Shown here one piece after another: positions 43,141 to 52,251 of a DNA stretch of 64,000 bases. This DNA is from Planctomycetota bacterium. Its GTDB lineage: Bacteria; Planctomycetota; UBA1135. Both the position numbers and the translations under genes were made by a program. The first letter of the stretch is position 1. Each line of letters starts with the position of its first letter. Below the pieces are notes generated by a model. That model was not told where the DNA came from. It saw only the letters and a list, made by a program, of their open reading frames with translations, and did no database searches. The stretch is taken from positions 1 to 64,000 of the forward strand of contig JAAESM010000062.1 in NCBI GenBank assembly GCA_024229395.1, given 5' to 3'.

Positions 43141-44267
43141 ACGTAACCCCTGATGGCAAGGCCGAGAGGGATGCACCACAAGTGCTCCTCGGCGAGGACG
43201 GCTTCTGGCGCTTTGATGCCAAGAGCCGTGAATGGTTTGGCGACCTCAGTCGGCAGGTTCAGCGCGTTCTGCAACGCGTTCTCCACTTCCGGTAGGGCCG
43301 CGCCGAAACCGGCGAGTTGCAAGTTATGCAGCTTGGCTCCACGGTGTCGGTTGGCGAAGTGGCGCAGACATGCACGCACTTCTTGTGCCAGCGCTTCCGA
43401 TTCCATGCGCAAGGTGTGCATCAGTTCAGCAGCATGACCGACGGCCTTCTTGTTCAGTGCTGAGATGGTTTCGGCTGTGACCTTGACCTGTTGCTCCTGC
43501 TCTTCTTCCATGCCATTCAGCATGTCGGCAAGAGCGGCTGGATCGGACTCGTCGAATTTTGACAGCGAGGCTTCTAGAGTCTTCAGCAGCCGTTCACCAG
43601 TGAGCTGCATGGGCTTCATGAAGCGAAGTTCGCCACCAAGCATGATGCCGAAGATCGAATGATTGAAGCCGAGATGAAGGAAGCCCCATGGAGCTTCAAC
43701 CTCAGTTTGCATGGCCTGCATGGTGCGGGCCAATGGGAAGGCAGAGACTTCCAGGCTGGCTGGCTGCACGCGCAAGGTTTCAAGCGCGGTGCTGCAGCGA
43801 CGCAGTTCCGATTGGCCAACAGCCAACAGCAACAGCTCTTCGCGCACGTTCTGGGCGCCAGCTTCATCTTCCTCGCCGAGCGGCATGTAACGGTAAGTCA
43901 CGCCTTCGGCATCGGTGATGGAACGTAGGGCGGTTTCCTTCAGGGTCTGCTGCATACGTCCGCGGTTATGCGGATCCACAGGGACCAAGGACACGGCCAC
44001 GTTCTCGCCGGAAATGCTGACGAGGGCATCCTTGCCGCGCAGCTTTGCATCCTTCATGCGGGGTAGCAGGGCTTCTACTGCCGTCATGTGGCGTGAGGTA
44101 CCGCTGCCGTTGACGGTTTCCGCCGCGCGTACGGACCAGCCACCTGGACCGCCCTTCAGCTGTAGGACGCGTGTATCCAATGCGCCGAAATGAACGGCGA
44201 TTGGTGAGTTTCGGGTGATGAACTTCACAGGACTTTGCTTCTTTCGAAGTGCCCATTCCATCGGCAA
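43137..44267 (-). CDS. PilM-like actin-fold cytoplasmic assembly protein
   Basis: 376 residues with an ASKHA-type fold suggested by IAVHFGALDTRVLQL at the start, ALVSISGENVAVSLVPV, and a late LQLAGFGAALPEVENAL. Another family-like segment is FLHLGFNHSIFGIMLGGELRFMKPMQLTGERLL. Divergent from typical PilM, but gene order (PilM-PilN-PilO-PilP-secretin) supports it. A GTG at 44228 (KFITRNSP following) is a possible alternative start. Confidence 0.75.
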   Translation of the reverse strand: MPMEWALRKKQSPVKFITRNSPIAVHFGALDTRVLQLKGGPGGWSVRAAETVNGSGTSRHMTAVEALLPRMKDAKLRGKDALVSISGENVAVSLVPVDPHNRGRMQQTLKETALRSITDAEGVTYRYMPLGEEDEAGAQNVREELLLLAVGQSELRRCSTALETLRVQPASLEVSAFPLARTMQAMQTEVEAPWGFLHLGFNHSIFGIMLGGELRFMKPMQLTGERLLKTLEASLSKFDESDPAALADMLNGMEEEQEQQVKVTAETISALNKKAVGHAAELMHTLRMESEALAQEVRACLRHFANRHRGAKLHNLQLAGFGAALPEVENALQNALNLPTEVAKPFTALGIKAPEAVLAEEHLWCIPLGLAIRGYV

Positions 44268-44301
44268 TCCGTTGGATTTCCCTTAATGCGCACGTTTTTG
44301 A

Positions 44302-44391
44302 TTACCAGGATGTTGCCACCAGGCACATAAAGATGAAGGCTCCAGCGGCGATGAGGGCGATGGGGGGACGTTTTTGGAAGGGATCGCTCAT
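44302..44391 (-). CDS. 29-residue single-span membrane protein in the pilus locus
   Basis: ATG at 44391 overlaps the pilin stop as ATGA, implying translational coupling. It ends with TAA at 44304-44302, and the next gene starts 34 bases later. The sequence begins MSDPFQKRPPIALIAAGAF and continues as one hydrophobic helix ending in TSW. A short polar N-terminus and a single membrane span are all that is visible. Position between pilin and PilM suggests a small accessory of the inner-membrane platform. The coding claim rests on the coupling and the helix alone. Confidence 0.55.
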   Translation of the reverse strand: MSDPFQKRPPIALIAAGAFIFMCLVATSW

Positions 44392-44900
44392 AGGTCGTAA
44401 ACTGCTTCGCCATCAGGAGATGCCTTCGTGCTGTTGATGCGGAAGGTGCCCGTTGCTGCCCAGTAGATCCAGCCAGTGGAATCATCTGGCCCGTTGATAT
44501 CACTACCCGGAGGCACGATGGTCACGGTTGCTAGGCCGTTGTAAGGGTTAGTCGGCAGTTTTTCGTTCAGATAGGGACCGAAGGGATAGCCGACGGCGCC
44601 TTGGGCTGCGGTATTGCCGTCGATATCACTCCACATGCGCAGCTGATTGGAGAACACCGAACTGCTCCAGGATCCACCAATGGGATCATGACCGGGCATT
44701 TCTTCCTGGTGTTGGAAGGCATAGAAGTCCACAGCGGTGCGGACTCGAGCAAGCATTGAGCGGGTTGCCGCGACTTCCGCGTCGGCAACAGTACCTTGGA
44801 AGGCTGGCACCGCCATGCTCGCTAACATGAGCAAAATGGCAGCGGCGACCACGATCTCGATGAGCGTGAAGCCTTGTTTCTGGAGTGGTTGAGATTTCAT
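44388..44900 (-). CDS. Major pilin / GspG-like pseudopilin
   Basis: 170 residues. The leader MKSQPLQKQG precedes FTLIEIVVAAAILLMLASMAVPAFQG with Glu +5. The body has ATRSMLARVRTAVDFYAFQHQEEMPG and a C-terminal segment with GPYLNEKLPTNPYNG then a TGWIYWAATGTFRINS strand. These are typical of GspG-like major pseudopilins, with a calcium-site-like loop possible. It is first in the locus, suggesting the promoter lies in 44901-44965. No Cys-Cys loop is present. Confidence 0.85.
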   Translation of the reverse strand: MKSQPLQKQGFTLIEIVVAAAILLMLASMAVPAFQGTVADAEVAATRSMLARVRTAVDFYAFQHQEEMPGHDPIGGSWSSSVFSNQLRMWSDIDGNTAAQGAVGYPFGPYLNEKLPTNPYNGLATVTIVPPGSDINGPDDSTGWIYWAATGTFRINSTKASPDGEAVYDL

Positions 44901-44905
44901 GGCAG

Positions 44906-44925
44906 CTGGAGGGATGGGCCTCCAG
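44906..44925 (-). promoter_or_regulatory. Inverted repeat before the major pilin
   Basis: CTGGAGG (44906-44912) and CCTCCAG (44919-44925) form a perfect 7-bp inverted repeat around six bases, ending about six bases before the pilin ATG. It could form a leader hairpin that controls translation or be an operator. No convincing -35/-10 pair was found in the 65-base gap. Confidence 0.4.
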
Positions 44926-44965
44926 TGCCATTTGCGTCATCTTATGCCAAGACTTGAAGCAATTC

Positions 44966-46210
44966 TTAGGGCAAGAACTTCTTGGCCTGCTTGATCTTCA
45001 CCGGCAGATATTCCTCAATCACGAAATTGAGGCCCCATTTGGCAAATGCCTGCTGTTCTGCGCGTACGCCCATGGTCAGCATTTGCTTCAAAGCTTTCTT
45101 CCATTTGGGGTAGGACTGGAAGAATGGGTCGTTCTTCAGCGCGTCTTTTGCACGCTTGATGTCGACGGGTAAGAGTGGGTGGGTGGCATCCTCAAGACCG
45201 AAATCAATGATGTCCTGTGGGGTCACCCCAAGATAGGTGGCCGTAGGTACACAGAAGCGCTTGTTGACATGTGCGGCTTGTCCGGAGCCTACCTTTAGCG
45301 TGCGGTAGATATTGCAGATGCCGTAAGGGTCGCAATCGACGAAGGCGTAGACCGGCAACTTCAGGCCCTCGGCCAGACGTCGCACGAAGCGGCGGGTTGC
45401 GCGGGTTGGCACACCACCCATTTCCACCAGGATGCAGTTGGCGGTGCGCCAATAGCGGTGGTGGTTGAGGCGCTGGAACATACCGCCAGTTTCAATGGCA
45501 ATGATGAACTCGGCCGTGGTTTCAAAGCCTAGATGGTCGACTGAAGAGGGCACTGTATAGGCCCCAGATCCCATGGCAGCGCAATCGGAGCGGATTTCAG
45601 CGCCGGTTTCCGGGTCGCGGTCGATGACCGTTAACGCACCCACCACCGAGCCACCATGTTCTTCCGGCACGAAGCGCAGGATCTCACGGGTCACATCCTT
45701 GACCGAGAACATGCCTTCGATGTCGTCGAGCACGGTATCGGATTCGCGTTGCTCGTTGAACTTGGCCTCGCCCCAGTTCTTCGACACGTAATAGGCTTCT
45801 CGTTTGGTGGCGAAGTCGTCATCACCGACCATGTCCTGGGCGAGTGACATCAAACGCAAGGTCTGCGCGAATGTCTTCACCGAGTTCACATCGAGGGTGC
45901 GGGTCTTCATGTTTCCCTTCAACTCAAAGAAGCCTTTCTTCGGGTCGTAGGTCACGTTTGCAAGGTTTCGCTGCGGCATGCTCATTTGCGGCAAGCGGCC
46001 CTTCTTCGCCTCGGTGAGCACCTCGGTCGCCACCTCCTCGATCGAGATCAAGGCGACCGATTTGAGGTCCTTCTTGCCGATCTTCTCGGCGGGACCAACG
46101 GTGCGCTTCTTCGCGTCTTTTTTTGCCACGGTTTTCTTGGTGGTTTTCTTCACCACTTTCTTCGTGACCTTCTTAGCCACCTTCTTCACAACTTTCTTTT
46201 TGGCAGCCAT
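44966..46210 (-). CDS. top6A: DNA topoisomerase VI subunit A with histone-H1-like lysine tail
   Basis: 414 residues. Residues 1-36 are an Ala/Val/Thr tail with 17 lysines arranged in KK pairs, like histone H1 or bacterial Hc1/AlgP tails. The Spo11/Top6A core follows. The catalytic tyrosine region is TKREAYYVSKNW (Tyr140/141), and the Toprim metal site includes FIIAIETGGMF and VYAFVDCDPYG. The C-terminus (YLGVTPQDIIDFGLE) is family-typical. With subunit B it relaxes and decatenates DNA through double-strand breaks. It follows the B gene by two bases, so the two form one operon. Confidence 0.92.
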   Translation of the reverse strand: MAAKKKVVKKVAKKVTKKVVKKTTKKTVAKKDAKKRTVGPAEKIGKKDLKSVALISIEEVATEVLTEAKKGRLPQMSMPQRNLANVTYDPKKGFFELKGNMKTRTLDVNSVKTFAQTLRLMSLAQDMVGDDDFATKREAYYVSKNWGEAKFNEQRESDTVLDDIEGMFSVKDVTREILRFVPEEHGGSVVGALTVIDRDPETGAEIRSDCAAMGSGAYTVPSSVDHLGFETTAEFIIAIETGGMFQRLNHHRYWRTANCILVEMGGVPTRATRRFVRRLAEGLKLPVYAFVDCDPYGICNIYRTLKVGSGQAAHVNKRFCVPTATYLGVTPQDIIDFGLEDATHPLLPVDIKRAKDALKNDPFFQSYPKWKKALKQMLTMGVRAEQQAFAKWGLNFVIEEYLPVKIKQAKKFLP

Positions 46211-46212
46211 CG

Positions 46213-47862
46213 TTAGATCTTGCGCGTGGTTTCCATGGTTTCACGAAGCGCCTCGACGACTTCCTCGCGTTCTTCAATGCTGATGTTCAGGATCTCCTGA
46301 AGGCCAATGCCGACATGCGGCAGGTACTTCTCGATGTAACTCCGTTTCTGGAATTCCGAAGCCACCTTCTTGCCTTTGCGGATATGCACGCCCAGTTTGC
46401 GCCCGGCTTCCTGCAAGGCCAACTTGACCTCTTTGAGGATCTCCGGGTACGGCGCGATTGCCTCTTTCGCTTCCGACGTGAAGGGCACCCACACACTTGC
46501 CATGTGGATCAAGATCACCGCCGATCCAACCGGCAAAGCGCCTTTGGACTGGCTCAAACCGTAGTTCTTCCACGAAGTCTGCATGACTGACTTGGTGAAG
46601 CCGCAGCCAGATAGTTGAAACAGCAAGGGCACACGGTTGGCGAAGCGTAACACGCGAATGGTGTCGTCGGCGTTGCCGAGCAAGTCTTCGGTATCGGTGG
46701 TGCGCTTGCGCTTGGTCTTCTTGATGCGGCCTTTGGCATCGACATCAAGTTGATCGCCGCCGGGCTTGCCCCAAGCGATACCCACTTCAATCTGGAAGGG
46801 GTTGCCACGATAGACCGCGGGTGGGCGGGTCGATACCGAGTAGAAATCAGCATCGCATTCCTTGCGCAAGCCTTCCAGGATGCGCTTCTCGCCGATCGGT
46901 GACAGGCACGTGGTGGGGGGCGATGAGATCTTGGTCTTCTGGATTGCGCGATAAAGCTTATTGGCTTCTTCGCGGGCGATGCGCGTGGGATAGGAGCGTT
47001 CGCCGAGACCCGCTTCCTTGATGATCTCCTTGGCGACCTTCGGCCCAACGCGACAGAACTCCTCTTGCAGGAAACCGCTCAACCAACGCGAGTTGGTGTT
47101 GCGCAACATCTTCATCAACTCACCAAGTTCCACGCCATAGGGGTGTGGCTTGATCTCGTCGGCGCGCTCCGGCACATCTTTGACCGCGCGCTCATAAACG
47201 CGATGCTCCTCCATGGTTGGGGGCTGGTAGCGAATCTCAGCATGAGGATTGGAGACCGCCGTCTGCTTGATGTAATCATCAACGGAACGCAGGCCACGCT
47301 TATAAGAGGCTTCGATATCGATCTCGAAGCGCGTGCCTTGCTTGCGATGCCATTCGGCACACTCCTCATCCTTGGTGATCAGCGCCTTGTTCTTGGTGAG
47401 ATCCATCTGCATCTCAAAGGCGTGCATCTTGCCGCGCTTGGTCTTTGACCAGATGCGTGGACCCTTGCCGCAAGTCATCTGGCCATACAAGCCGGCGGCG
47501 GAGATCCCAATGCCCTGCTGGCCGCGCGATTGTCGCCGGCTGTGGAATTTGGAGCCATAAAGCAGCTTGCCGAAGATATTCGGAATCTGCGCACGCACGA
47601 TTCCAGGGCCGTTGTCCTCGATCGCCACCCGGTAGCGGTCTTCCTCGAGCTGGTGGATTTCGACAATGATTTCCGGCAGGATGCCCGCTTCTTCACAGGC
47701 ATCGAGCGAATTATCAACGGCCTCCTTGATGGTGGTCAGGAGCGCTTTACTGGAATTATCGAAGCCGAGCAGGTGCCGGTTCTTGGCGAAAAACTCGGAA
47801 ACCGAGATCTCGCGCTGAGACTTCGCCATTTGTTCGGCGGTTAGGTGTGCCTTTTTTGCCAC
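46213..47862 (-). CDS. top6B: DNA topoisomerase VI subunit B
   Basis: 549 residues from a GTG at 47862, where family-like sequence begins ([15 protein letters not shown]). An ATG at 47943 would add 27 atypical residues. The GHKL ATPase motifs are [28 protein letters not shown] (Bergerat N box), IEDNGPGI, and [19 protein letters not shown] helix-two-turns-helix region and a transducer domain with a conserved Lys segment ([20 protein letters not shown]) follow. The length is close to archaeal Top6B. Confidence 0.92.
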   Translation of the reverse strand: MAKKAHLTAEQMAKSQREISVSEFFAKNRHLLGFDNSSKALLTTIKEAVDNSLDACEEAGILPEIIVEIHQLEEDRYRVAIEDNGPGIVRAQIPNIFGKLLYGSKFHSRRQSRGQQGIGISAAGLYGQMTCGKGPRIWSKTKRGKMHAFEMQMDLTKNKALITKDEECAEWHRKQGTRFEIDIEASYKRGLRSVDDYIKQTAVSNPHAEIRYQPPTMEEHRVYERAVKDVPERADEIKPHPYGVELGELMKMLRNTNSRWLSGFLQEEFCRVGPKVAKEIIKEAGLGERSYPTRIAREEANKLYRAIQKTKISSPPTTCLSPIGEKRILEGLRKECDADFYSVSTRPPAVYRGNPFQIEVGIAWGKPGGDQLDVDAKGRIKKTKRKRTTDTEDLLGNADDTIRVLRFANRVPLLFQLSGCGFTKSVMQTSWKNYGLSQSKGALPVGSAVILIHMASVWVPFTSEAKEAIAPYPEILKEVKLALQEAGRKLGVHIRKGKKVASEFQKRSYIEKYLPHVGIGLQEILNISIEEREEVVEALRETMETTRKI

Positions 47863-48084
47863 GCGGAAAGTTTGCCGATGTCGCGGGCGGATTTCCACTA
47901 TTTGAGGTCTCTCGAACCCAATGCCGTCTTTTGTGCGCTGCATTTCAGCATTAAGTGATGTGGCCCCATGCCGTTAATGAGGGTACTGCTGACAAAAAAT
48001 TGGAGGTATATGGCGTGAAAAGGGTGAAATTATGACGGATTTGGACAAAAGCGATATCCCTTGCAACAGGAAAGCGAAGTCCTA

Positions 48085-48092
48085 GCCGATAA
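48085..48092 (+). promoter_or_regulatory. FliA-type -10 box upstream of the sigma factor gene
   Basis: GCCGATAA, the consensus -10 of sigma-28 promoters, stands 39 bases before the sigma gene ATG. The matching TAAA at -35 is absent at the standard 15-base spacing. The AT-rich gap (47863-48131) otherwise shows only tiny unsupported frames. Confidence 0.35.
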
Positions 48093-48131
48093 AAAAGCAG
48101 CTTCCTGAGCCCCTCGCTGCCAAGCACCCCA

Positions 48132-48758
48132 ATGAATACCTCTCACACGCCTCCTTCGGAACCCTCCACCGACGCCCCGGCCCCAGTCACCAAATACGAA
48201 GCTGAAATTGACCAGTGGCGTCACCTGGTTTGGTACGTCGTTAACCGGATCAAGCCTCGTTTACCCGTAAGCGTCTCTGAAGACGAGCTGTTCGCAGCGG
48301 GCATGTACGGCCTGATGCGGGCTGCGCGCTCCTACGACGCCAGCCGCGGCGCAGGCTTCAAGACCTACGCTTACCACCGAATCCGCGGTTCCATCCTCGA
48401 CGACCTGCGTCGTCTGGACTTCTTGCCGCGCTCCATGCGCGATAAGGCACGCGCCAACGGCACCGAGCCGCCTTCGATGGTGGCCATCCCGACCGACGAG
48501 GACGGGCATGAAAGCTTGGCAGCGCAGGCGATCTCGCAGAAAGCCGAGGCGGAGGATATCCATCAACTGCTGCACAGGGCGATTGATGATTTGCCCGACA
48601 AGATGCGCATCGTCATGTCGCTGTACTACCGCGAGGGGATCAAGATGCGCGACATCGGCGAGCGCCTGGCCCTCACCGAATCCCGCGTCAGCCAAATCCA
48701 TTCCAACGCGGTGACTCGTTTGCGCCGCTCGATGCGCAGCGCCAACGGCGAGGTCTGA
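48132..48758 (+). CDS. FliA/WhiG-type alternative sigma factor
   Basis: 208 residues. Region 2 is clear: DELFAAGMYGLMRAARSYD, FKTYAYHRIRGSILDDLRRLD, FLPRSMRDKAR. Region 4 has LPDKMRIVMSLYYREGIKMR, then ALTESRVSQIHSNAVTRLR, diagnostic of the sigma-28 group. Region 3 is short and degenerate. An N-terminal Pro/Thr/Ser-rich tail of about 20 residues precedes it. No anti-sigma FlgM or flagellar gene is nearby. It may control motility, development or the adjacent pilus locus; the last point is speculation. Confidence 0.88.
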   Translation: MNTSHTPPSEPSTDAPAPVTKYEAEIDQWRHLVWYVVNRIKPRLPVSVSEDELFAAGMYGLMRAARSYDASRGAGFKTYAYHRIRGSILDDLRRLDFLPRSMRDKARANGTEPPSMVAIPTDEDGHESLAAQAISQKAEAEDIHQLLHRAIDDLPDKMRIVMSLYYREGIKMRDIGERLALTESRVSQIHSNAVTRLRRSMRSANGEV

Positions 48759-48822
48759 GCCGCTCGAGCCGCACCAGGAAGTCTTGGCGGAATCTCAGCA
48801 GCTTAGACGGTAGGATGGTTTC

Positions 48823-51156
48823 ATGCGGCTACCTGCCGTCCTACCAGCTTTAATTGTCCTCTTCGGTCTCAGCGATAGCATTATCGCGGAGACCGCTGTT
48901 TGTTTTCAGGAACCTGCGCCGCAGGCCTTGCCGACCACGTTACCAACGCAGAGTCCAAGGCTGTTGTCCTATGTGATGGACATCACGCTTGCCGAAGACG
49001 GCAAGACCATCCGCGGTGAACTTCAGGTCGTATGGAACAACACCACCGATAGCCCAACCAGTGAATTGCTGTGGCATGTCTACAACAACGCGTGGGCGGA
49101 CCGCGATTCCTTGTGGCTGCATGAAGCACGTCGGCATGGCGATACCAAGCAGCCAGCCGAATGGGGTGGCACCGAAGTCTCCAACGTGCGCTTGTTGTCG
49201 GTGCTTGGTGCCGATTCGAGCCCGGGTGCAGCAGAGGGTGAAGGAGCTATTCAGGCCACTCAACTGGCTGCCGGGCAGGACCTGCAATGGCAATATGTAC
49301 CGCAACCTGGTGCTCCGCTGGACCGCACCGTTGCCAAAGTCGAGCTGCCGTCGCCGGTTCCACCAGGAGGCAGTGTCTCGATGCGCCTTGATTTCGTCGC
49401 CACCATGCCACGTGCCTTCCGACGTAATGGTTGGGGCAGCGATGGCTTTGTGCATGCAGCACAGTGGTTCCCTAAGTTGGGTGTGTTCGAGAAACTCGAT
49501 GGTGCAATGCAGTGGAACTGCCCGCCGTATCGTTACCTGACCGAGTTCTATGCCGACTTCGCCAACTTTGAAGTCAATCTGACTTTCCCCGAGCGTTACT
49601 TGGGCAAGGTGGTCGCCACCGGTTCGATTATTGGCGGTGAAGGCCGGTCCAACCAAGATGGCACGGTGACTTATTACACCGTGGCCGAAGATGTCCATGA
49701 CTACGCGTGGACTGCCGACCCCGACGCCGAGCTGATCGAACGCGATTTCCTGCCCGAGATGTATCGCGATGAAGAAGAGGAGCAGCGTGTCGCTACCGCT
49801 TTAGGTCGTAGCGTGGAAGAAGTGCAGCCCACGCCAACCAAGATGATCCTGCTGTTACAGCCGGAGCATGCCTCATTGGCCGAACGTTACTTCGATTCCC
49901 TCGGCAAGTCTATCTACTACTTCGGCCTTTGGTATGGCAGTTATCCATACGCCACCATCTCTTGCGTGGACCCCGCCAATGACGCCCGACGTGTCGGCGG
50001 CATGGAGTATCCGCGCTTGATCACCGGCGGCGGCAACTTGGGTGTCGCCGAACGCACCTTGCGCCCGCAAGGCGTGACCGTGCATGAGTTCGGTCATCAG
50101 TTCTGGTACGGCTTGGTCGGCAACGATGAGTTCCGCCATGCATGGATGGATGAAGGCTTCAATACCTTCAGTACGCAACGCATCAAAGCCTTGGCTTTTC
50201 CAAAACAGTTGGATACCTACAAGGTCTTTGGCGATGAGTACTACGGACGCGCGCCGCTGAAGCAGCCCACCTTTGAGAAAGGTGACTTCCGCGCCATGCT
50301 CGGCATGCAACGTTGGGAGACTCCCGATGTGCGCAGCATCCCTGCCATGTCCTATGAGTTGCGCCACCGTGACAGCCTGCAGGAGTTTCTGGCCGAGCTG
50401 CCGCCGATCACCTATTTCCCGCAGGTTACCTCAGATGCAGTCCTATCCGAACGCGAGAAGTTCCTGAACCCTTGGCAGCAACCGTTGGAGCATCCGACCA
50501 TGGATCTGGTCGATAGTGGCTTGCGCCGGGTCAATGCTTATTACCGCCCCGCAATGACCTTGGAGACGATGGCACGCTTGATGGGGGAGCCGCGTTGGAC
50601 GCGTTTGATGCGCGCTTATCACGAGCGTTGGCGCTTCGGTCACCCAAGCCCATCCGACTTCACCGATGTGGTCAAGGAGTATGGCGGCGATACCGTCTTG
50701 CGCGGAGTCAACGGCGAGGTGCGGATCGATTGGGCTGAGTTCTGGCAGCATGCATACCACGGCAACGATCAACTCGACTACGAGGTACATCGTTTGAATA
50801 ATGAAGCGCTGGCGGCATCGGAAGAATCCAATGCACCGCGCTACAGCGTGAGTTTTGCCATCAGCCGACGCTCGTCCTTCGCGGTACCAGTGGAAGTGCG
50901 CGTGACTTGGAAGGACGGCAGCCAAAGCGACTTGGTTTGGGCCGGCGATGATTGGGTTTGGGAATACTCCTGGCCGGATTCATCGCAACCTGCAGTGCGC
51001 GTGGAAGTGGATCCACGTCGGCGTTTGATGTTGGACCGCAACTGGCTCAACAACGTCAAAGAGGCGGAACCCAGTCACGAACGCGGTTTGGATTACGCCG
51101 TGCAGGTCATGGTGTGGGCGCAACAAGTGTTGCACTACTACGGAGGGAACGGATGA
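48823..51156 (+). CDS. Exported M1-family metallopeptidase (second copy)
   Basis: 777 residues with a signal peptide. HEFGH at 421-425 with Glu444 (WMDEGFNTF) gives the M1 zinc site. GGMEYP takes the GAMEN position. It is longer than the M1 protein at 17.4 kb, with inserts around the active site and a C-terminal beta domain (VSFAISRRSSFAVPVEVRV). The next gene starts inside its stop codon, so the two are translated together. Confidence 0.87.
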   Translation: MRLPAVLPALIVLFGLSDSIIAETAVCFQEPAPQALPTTLPTQSPRLLSYVMDITLAEDGKTIRGELQVVWNNTTDSPTSELLWHVYNNAWADRDSLWLHEARRHGDTKQPAEWGGTEVSNVRLLSVLGADSSPGAAEGEGAIQATQLAAGQDLQWQYVPQPGAPLDRTVAKVELPSPVPPGGSVSMRLDFVATMPRAFRRNGWGSDGFVHAAQWFPKLGVFEKLDGAMQWNCPPYRYLTEFYADFANFEVNLTFPERYLGKVVATGSIIGGEGRSNQDGTVTYYTVAEDVHDYAWTADPDAELIERDFLPEMYRDEEEEQRVATALGRSVEEVQPTPTKMILLLQPEHASLAERYFDSLGKSIYYFGLWYGSYPYATISCVDPANDARRVGGMEYPRLITGGGNLGVAERTLRPQGVTVHEFGHQFWYGLVGNDEFRHAWMDEGFNTFSTQRIKALAFPKQLDTYKVFGDEYYGRAPLKQPTFEKGDFRAMLGMQRWETPDVRSIPAMSYELRHRDSLQEFLAELPPITYFPQVTSDAVLSEREKFLNPWQQPLEHPTMDLVDSGLRRVNAYYRPAMTLETMARLMGEPRWTRLMRAYHERWRFGHPSPSDFTDVVKEYGGDTVLRGVNGEVRIDWAEFWQHAYHGNDQLDYEVHRLNNEALAASEESNAPRYSVSFAISRRSSFAVPVEVRVTWKDGSQSDLVWAGDDWVWEYSWPDSSQPAVRVEVDPRRRLMLDRNWLNNVKEAEPSHERGLDYAVQVMVWAQQVLHYYGGNG

Positions 51157-52220
51157 GCAAAGAGACTTCTCCTCTTATGGCACCGCAGCCGGAACCCTAT
51201 GTGCCGACCACGATGGTGGTCGACGCCTTCCCGGTCGACGACGCTCCTGGTCCATCGCAACACAACAACAGCGCCAACGAGGAATCCATTGCTGGCGTTT
51301 TGATCGGCGGTATTGCCTTGGCTTTGGCGCGCCCGCGCATCTTGATCGCCCTTATTTCGTTGTCGTTGCTAATGCCTTTGGTGGTGGCTTTACCTGCTTT
51401 CCAAAGTGCCGATGCACACATCGCCGAGGTTCAACCCGTTCCTGGCGGCAGCGACATCCAACTGCCGCAAGTCGCACCCTCTTGGGTGTTCTCCGAATGG
51501 CAGCGCAATGCTCCGGGTGAGTTGGAATTGGCAGTGCAAGCCTTGCCAGCCCTATTGTTGCTGGCCAGTTTGCTGAACCTACTGATCTCGGCCGGTTGGA
51601 TGAAGGTAGCCGTGCGTGATCAACGCGATCACTCCTTGCGCTTGTTCCTGCAAGGCGGCGGTCGTTACTTCTTCCCATTCTTCCGCACCTGGCTGATCGG
51701 CTTGCCGTTCTTCGCCTTGATCACGTGGATCTATTGGGGCGCCCCGGCAGAGTGGGTGTTCGAGAAGTTGTTGCCTGAAGGCGACCCTGGTCTCGCGGCC
51801 AGCGAACGCACCGGACGTTGGTTGGAAACCATCCGGTCGGTTCTCTATCTGATCAGCCTATGGAAGATGGAGATCATCCTCGACTTGGCGCGCGCCTCGC
51901 TGGTGGTCGGCCAACGCAGCTCCGCCTTCCTGGCCTTATTCCGCGGCATCGGTTTCTTCCTGCGTACGCCATTCCCGGTGTTTGGCATGTTGCTGCTCGC
52001 CTTCGCCCTGGAATTGCTGTGGGTCGGTGGTGTGGAAGCACTCCGGCGCGGTCTCGATTGGCCGCTGTGGGTGCTGCTGCTGCTGCTGCCGCTTGGCAGA
52101 CATGTGATGCGCGGCGCTCGTTATATCGCCATGGCGCGTTACTATGCAATGCGTACCAACGACGGCGTTGGTGCCACTGAAGAAGACAGTCCGCCTGAAA
52201 TCCCGGAAATGGCCTTCTAG
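51153..52220 (+). CDS. Integral membrane protein coupled to the M1 peptidase
   Basis: 355 residues from the ATG at 51153, overlapping the peptidase TGA (ATGA) with GGAGGG just upstream. After a soluble 45-residue N-terminus there are about five hydrophobic segments, such as ILIALISLSLLMPLVVALP, ALPALLLLASLLNLLIS, and WPLWVLLLLLPLG. No family recognised. The coupling suggests it helps, anchors or shares a pathway with the peptidase. Confidence 0.72.
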   Translation: MSKETSPLMAPQPEPYVPTTMVVDAFPVDDAPGPSQHNNSANEESIAGVLIGGIALALARPRILIALISLSLLMPLVVALPAFQSADAHIAEVQPVPGGSDIQLPQVAPSWVFSEWQRNAPGELELAVQALPALLLLASLLNLLISAGWMKVAVRDQRDHSLRLFLQGGGRYFFPFFRTWLIGLPFFALITWIYWGAPAEWVFEKLLPEGDPGLAASERTGRWLETIRSVLYLISLWKMEIILDLARASLVVGQRSSAFLALFRGIGFFLRTPFPVFGMLLLAFALELLWVGGVEALRRGLDWPLWVLLLLLPLGRHVMRGARYIAMARYYAMRTNDGVGATEEDSPPEIPEMAF

Positions 52221-52251
52221 TCCCGCTGAATCGATTCGCCCCTGACCCGAC

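Noticed and set aside
44926-44965. A sigma-54-like GG...GC spacing before the major pilin
   Set aside because: The distance between GG and GC is 11 bases rather than 10 and the flanks do not fit; no activator gene is nearby.
48002-48085. GGAGGT followed by Met-Ala-stop, and a 17-residue frame at 48032-48085
   Set aside because: Both are too short to distinguish from chance, though a leader-peptide role before the sigma gene cannot be excluded.
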